From: Sporolactobacillus shoreae
GTDB lineage: Bacteria > Bacillota > Bacilli > Bacillales > Sporolactobacillaceae
NCBI RefSeq assembly: GCF_004684935.1
Contig: NZ_SRJD01000001.1
Span: 310,001 to 374,000 of the forward strand
Reading direction: 5' to 3'
Length of the DNA: 64,000 bases
Below the pieces are notes generated by a model. That model was given only the letters and a program-made list of their open reading frames with translations. It ran no database searches and had not been told where the DNA came from. How positions within the stretch are numbered: position 1 is the first letter of the stretch; each line of letters starts with the position of its first letter. Below, one piece after another: positions 60,559-64,000 of this stretch. The translations under genes were made by a program, and so were the position numbers.

Positions 60559-62127
60559 ATGCTGTTAATTGAAGCTAAAAATATGTCTTTTTCATATGGC
60601 GACAAACTGATCTATAAAGAAATGAATTTCCGCCTGATGGAAGGTGAACACATTGCGCTTGTTGGAAAAAACGGCGCGGGCAAGTCGACTTTTCTAAAAC
60701 TGCTCACGGGCCAGCTTCTTCCGGACGGCGGATCAATCGAAAAAAAGCGCAACCTGCACGTTGGGGTGATTGAGCAGCACCTGCATTTTGGGAATGAGCA
60801 CAGCATTTATACTTTTATGAAGAGTGCTTTTCAGCCTCTTCTGAATGCGGAAAAAAGAATGAATGACTTGACGGAAAAGATGCAGGATCCGTCGGTTGAT
60901 GAAGCGTGTATTGAAGAATATGGCCAGTTGCAGGATTTTCTAATGACGAATGATTTCTATACGATCGATGCCCGGATTAGCGAAATGGCTGACGGGCTCG
61001 GGCTTTCAGCGATTGGTATGGAGACGACAGTCGACCGGATGAGTGGCGGTCAGCTGACCAAACTGTGTTTGGCGAAACTTCTGCTTCAGGCTCCTGAAAT
61101 GCTGCTTCTTGATGAACCAACCAACTATCTGGATGTAGCGCACATCGAATGGCTGACGGATTATCTGAGAAGCTATCGTCACGCTTTTATTGTTGTTTCC
61201 CACGACACGGCGTTTCTAAACCGAATTTCAGAATTTGTCTACCACCTTGAGAACCATGAGCTGGTCCGTTATGTCGGCAACTATCAGTCTTTTCTCAAAC
61301 AACATGAAGCACGGGCCGAGCAGCAGGAAATCGCCTTCCGCCAGCAGCAGAGGGAAATAAAGAAGCTTGAAACATATATTCAGAAGAATAAAGTGAGGAC
61401 AGCGACTGCCAGACAGGCCAAGAGCCGTGAGAAAACTCTAAGCAAAATTGAGCGGATTGATCCACCTGCGACGGTTCAGAAACCTAAATTCCATTTTAAA
61501 GTTGACAAAGAGCCGGTACGGGTTATTTTCTCGGCGGAACAAGTGCAAGTCGGCTACGATCAACCACTGCTTCCGTCGATTGATTTGAGAATCATGCGCG
61601 GCGACAAGGTGGCACTTGTCGGCCATAACGGAATCGGGAAAACAACTTTTCTGAAAACATTGCTGGGTCTGATTCCGGTATTATCAGGGAAAGTGATGAC
61701 TGGAGACCGCGTAATGCCCGGGTACTTCGCCCAGCTGTCGGCTCCGCCAGAGCAAACACCGCTCGAATGGATGAAGGATCAGTTTCCAAAGCTTGAGGAA
61801 AAAGTGCTTCGTCAGCATCTGGCTCAGTGTGGTGTCTTTGCTGAACATATGCGTCAGCCGATGAGCACACTGAGCGGCGGTGAAGAAACAAAAGTGCGGA
61901 TCGGCCGGTTGATGCTGCAGAAAAGCAATGTCCTGATTTTTGATGAACCGACGAACCATCTTGATGTCGAAGCTAAAGAGGTGTTGAGTGAAGCACTGGA
62001 AAAGTATAACGGCACCGTTCTTGTCGTCAGCCATGAAAGCAGTTTCTACGAGCGCTGGGTGACCAAAGTGTGGGACATTGAAGATTGGTCCAGAAAAGAG
62101 CAGACCGCCGGATTCCAGAACAAGTAA
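60559..62127 (+). CDS. ABC-F family ATPase (ribosome protection/translation factor type)
   Basis: 522 residues: two ABC domains in tandem without membrane helices. First Walker A GKNGAGKST (36-44), signature MSGGQ, Walker B LLLDEPTNYLD; a charged P-site tRNA interaction linker (KKLETYIQKNKVRTATARQ); second Walker A GHNGIGKTT, signature LSGGEE, Walker B LIFDEPTNHLD. ABC-F proteins bind ribosomes and either rescue stalls or dislodge antibiotics. The attenuator-like leader suggests an antibiotic-responsive member; drug specificity cannot be told. Confidence 0.9.
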   Translation: MLLIEAKNMSFSYGDKLIYKEMNFRLMEGEHIALVGKNGAGKSTFLKLLTGQLLPDGGSIEKKRNLHVGVIEQHLHFGNEHSIYTFMKSAFQPLLNAEKRMNDLTEKMQDPSVDEACIEEYGQLQDFLMTNDFYTIDARISEMADGLGLSAIGMETTVDRMSGGQLTKLCLAKLLLQAPEMLLLDEPTNYLDVAHIEWLTDYLRSYRHAFIVVSHDTAFLNRISEFVYHLENHELVRYVGNYQSFLKQHEARAEQQEIAFRQQQREIKKLETYIQKNKVRTATARQAKSREKTLSKIERIDPPATVQKPKFHFKVDKEPVRVIFSAEQVQVGYDQPLLPSIDLRIMRGDKVALVGHNGIGKTTFLKTLLGLIPVLSGKVMTGDRVMPGYFAQLSAPPEQTPLEWMKDQFPKLEEKVLRQHLAQCGVFAEHMRQPMSTLSGGEETKVRIGRLMLQKSNVLIFDEPTNHLDVEAKEVLSEALEKYNGTVLVVSHESSFYERWVTKVWDIEDWSRKEQTAGFQNK

Positions 62128-62212
62128 TGAATGTGGTGCAAGCGGGTTGACAGTCTGAACGCACTTTTGCTACGGTAATCAGAGATGTAAGGGACAAAGG
62201 GTGGTTGATCAG

Positions 62213-62542
62213 ATGGCGGAAAAACAAGCAACGAGTCTTGATCCGGACACGCTTTCTACTGTTTCACAGATTTTTAAAGCTGTATCGGATCCATCGCGTA
62301 TTCGGATTCTTTATCTACTGTCACAACAGGAGTGTTCGGTCACTGAGATCGCCAATCATCTGAATCTGCAGCAATCCGCTGTTTCACATCAGTTAAGTTT
62401 TTTAAAAAAACTGCGTCTGGTCAAGTCACGACGGAGCGGTAAAACGGTCTTTTATTCCGAGGAAGATGAGCACGTTATGAATCTGGTCGCACAGACAATT
62501 GTCCATGCGCAGCATGGGCTTGCGGATGAAAACCGAGATTAG
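62213..62542 (+). CDS. ArsR/SmtB metal sensor, CzrA-like
   Basis: 109 residues from ATG 62213 (GGGTGG 8 bases upstream). Winged helix ArsR fold ([17 protein letters not shown]..., [14 protein letters not shown]). The alpha5 metal site Asp85-x-His87 with His98-x2-His101 has the same spacing as the Zn/Co sensor CzrA, so zinc or cobalt sensing is likely. No efflux gene is adjacent, so the target operon must be elsewhere. Confidence 0.85.
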   Translation: MAEKQATSLDPDTLSTVSQIFKAVSDPSRIRILYLLSQQECSVTEIANHLNLQQSAVSHQLSFLKKLRLVKSRRSGKTVFYSEEDEHVMNLVAQTIVHAQHGLADENRD

Positions 62543-62630
62543 TTTTAACTAAGGTTGGACAGTTGCCGCTTCACGGATCACATGTTTCGCATAAATTGTG
62601 AAGGACATGATCAGTGAGGAGGTTTTTGAC

Positions 62631-62876
62631 TTGGCCTGTGAGGCGATACATGAGCAGTGCAGAAATCTGTTGAATCAGTCTGTCGAGATCCGTTGTCATG
62701 ACGGCTCGGTGCATCGCGGTGTCCTGACACATGTTGATGGGCGCAATGCCTATCTTCAGATGTCCGGAGATCCTGGATTGGACAGTCCTGGGCTCTTCTT
62801 GTGGGGCTGGGGTTGGGGATTCCCGATTGCACTGGCATCCATAGCGACAATTCTGGCAATTGGATTTTTTTGGTAA
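62631..62876 (+). CDS. Sm-like small protein with membrane-like tail (paralogue 3)
   Basis: 81 residues from TTG 62631, which has a perfect AGGAGG 8 bases upstream; an in-frame GTG/ATG further upstream (62598/62607) has none at useful spacing. MACEAIHEQCRNLLNQSVEIRCHDGSVHRGVLTHVDGRNAYLQM has the barrel pattern of paralogues 1 and 2; the tail is hydrophobic and Trp/Gly-rich (FLWGWGWGFPIALASIATILAIGFFW), probably membrane-inserting. Function unknown. Confidence 0.65.
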   Translation: MACEAIHEQCRNLLNQSVEIRCHDGSVHRGVLTHVDGRNAYLQMSGDPGLDSPGLFLWGWGWGFPIALASIATILAIGFFW

Positions 62877-62900
62877 TTGAACCATTGTTATTTTTTAGGG

Positions 62901-62937
62901 AAAAAGGGGTTTCTCCTGATGGAGGAGCTCCTTTTTT
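62901..62937 (+). terminator. terminator after Sm-like paralogue 3
   Basis: AAAAAGG...TTCTCC / GGAGGA...CCTTTTT, a long stem with wobbles and a 4-base loop, plus six T residues. Confidence 0.8.
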
Positions 62938-63043
62938 AATGGATCACACTTTTTCCTGTTTTTTCTCTGTAAAAGTTGTTATGCTGTTAATAAGAACAGA
63001 TGACCACCGTCAGAGCGTTCGATTTGAAAGAGGGGCTTACTCA

Positions 63044-63502
63044 ATGAACAAGAGCGAAGCATTAATGATGCTGAAAACTAAGGGGTTTAAACATACTGAT
63101 AAAAGAGAAGATATCCTGGAACTTTTTGAGAACAAAGGCGGCTATCTCTCAGCTAAAGAAATCCAAACCGCACTGAAGGATTCTTACCCCGGTATCAGCT
63201 TTGACACCATTTACCGGAACCTTTCTCTTTTTAAAGAATTAATGATTCTTGAAGAAACGGAGCTTGAAGGAGAAAAAATCTTTCAGTTCCACTGTACGGA
63301 ACACCATCATCACCATCTGATCTGTCTGCGATGTGGGAAAACGAAAACGATTGAAGCCTGCCCGATGCAGGATTTGTCCCGTCTGGATCCCGAATTCAAG
63401 GTAACCGGTCATAAGTTTGAAGTATATGGCTATTGCAGGCAATGTCAGAAGGAAATGAGCGATTCTGATAAGGCAGAGCCTGATCTTGTCAACACTCGAT
63501 AA
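63044..63502 (+). CDS. zur: zinc uptake repressor Zur (Fur family)
   Basis: 152 residues from ATG 63044 (GAGGGG upstream). The pattern TDKREDILELFENKGGYLSAKEIQ...SFDTIYRNLSLFKEL, HHHHHLICLRCGKTKTIEACPM and GHKFEVYGYCRQCQ closely matches Bacillus Zur, with His-rich and CxxC zinc sites. It represses zinc uptake genes when zinc is plentiful. A CzrA-type sensor lies 0.5 kb upstream, so two zinc-related regulators are close together. Convergent with the next gene, overlapping its end by 14 bases. Confidence 0.92.
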   Translation: MNKSEALMMLKTKGFKHTDKREDILELFENKGGYLSAKEIQTALKDSYPGISFDTIYRNLSLFKELMILEETELEGEKIFQFHCTEHHHHHLICLRCGKTKTIEACPMQDLSRLDPEFKVTGHKFEVYGYCRQCQKEMSDSDKAEPDLVNTR

Positions 63503-63944
63503 CGGCCAGTCCGAGTGACTGATTTTCCCATAATATTTGTTCTACGTTATACTGCATATCATTTCGGCACCGAATAATAATTATTATTTTTGGTGCTGAA
63601 ATTTGTTTTTTTTTATTTTTAATGACAAAAGATTCGATGGCAAAACCAATCAGAAATCCGACAATACTGGCCGCTATTCCCCAGATGATAGGGCCCCAGT
63701 AAAGACGGAATCCTACACTTGCTCCGATGACTCCAAACGCGGTCGCAAGGATAAATCCCAGATCAATCCGACTGTACCCGTCATAACTGACAGGTACCGA
63801 GGCCTTTTTTTTTCGCCTCGGTGGCTGTTTCAGGGGTACTGCCATCATACTTTTCTGGTCCAGGCCTATACTCTTCAGTGATGTGAGAACAAGTTCTACG
63901 GATAGGGATTGTTCGAAAATGCTCAGTATTTCAATCAATGTCAT
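63489..63944 (-). CDS. membrane protein, unknown
   Basis: About 150 residues. Soluble start, Lys/Pro-rich region (PPRRKKKASVPVS), two hydrophobic helices (LGFILATAFGVIGASVGF, WGIAASIVGFLIGFAI), then a basic tail and a strand-rich end. The ribosome site GGGGA nearly touches ATG 63944 and sits better before TTG 63938, so the start may be the latter. Family not recognised. Confidence 0.6.
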   Translation of the reverse strand: MTLIEILSIFEQSLSVELVLTSLKSIGLDQKSMMAVPLKQPPRRKKKASVPVSYDGYSRIDLGFILATAFGVIGASVGFRLYWGPIIWGIAASIVGFLIGFAIESFVIKNKKKQISAPKIIIIIRCRNDMQYNVEQILWENQSLGLAVIEC

Positions 63945-64000
63945 TCCCCGTTTTTTAAAAAAGATGGTTTAAAATCATTAGATTGCCACTTTTCATGAAT

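Overview
The window looks like chromosomal DNA from a spore-forming, Gram-positive member of the Bacillales. The order miaA-hfq-spoVK-hflX-ynbB-glnR-glnA is the Bacillus order, and lexA is divergent from yneA with yneF close by. Sporulation-linked genes are present: spoVK, tgl and two YjcZ-type microproteins. Non-phosphorylating GapN, pyruvate oxidase and a D-amino acid transaminase point to a lactic-type, oxygen-tolerant fermenter. A Sporolactobacillus-like organism would fit, but that placement is inference from gene content, not a search result.

Layout. 0.15-7.2 kb: conserved tRNA modification / RNA chaperone / sporulation / nitrogen block ending in glnRA, with a clear sigma-A promoter and GlnR/TnrA-type operators. 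7.2-13.1 kb: AT-rich accessory segment with an integrase remnant, a frameshifted small gene, a truncated polysaccharide deacetylase, two YjcZ-type microproteins, a YetF (DUF421) protein and several small unknowns. 13.2-19 kb: ECF S component, the first of three Sm-like small proteins, a DUF4395 membrane protein, rlmA and a fructose operon (fruR-fruA) without fruK. 19-28 kb: two MFS transporters, 6-phosphogluconate dehydrogenase, a candidate small RNA, pyruvate oxidase and a phasin-like/AarF pair. 28-29.7 kb: SOS region lexA/yneA with LexA boxes. 29.8-46 kb: metabolic and housekeeping genes (oxidoreductase, CcdC, DUF72, nagA, aconitase, M20 dipeptidase, an FbpB-like small basic protein, GrpB, a GDSL hydrolase without a normal start codon, dat, zwf, cshA, IDEAL protein, EamA, RNase H-like). 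46-57 kb: fhs, DUF2164, a VIT1/CCC1-like protein behind Fur-type boxes, SDR, BaiN-type flavoprotein, trhO, tgl with an unknown partner, and thyA-dfrA. 57-64 kb: gapN, the other two Sm-like proteins, GNAT, an ABC-F protein behind an attenuator-like leader, a CzrA-type ArsR regulator and zur.

How the parts fit. Zwf, 6-phosphogluconate dehydrogenase and GapN would each make NADPH (if the 6PGDH uses NADP), alongside thyA-dfrA-fhs one-carbon metabolism. Stress and metal control recur: LexA, GlnR, Zur, a CzrA-like sensor and Fur-type boxes. The most interesting items are the ABC-F leader (promoter, 12-residue upstream ORF, nested and competing stems, terminator), three divergent Sm-like proteins with hydrophobic or repeat tails beside Hfq, a GDSL hydrolase whose only available start is ATT, paired YjcZ microproteins with matching 3' regions, and a candidate sRNA after gndA. 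None is proven to be a new system from sequence alone.
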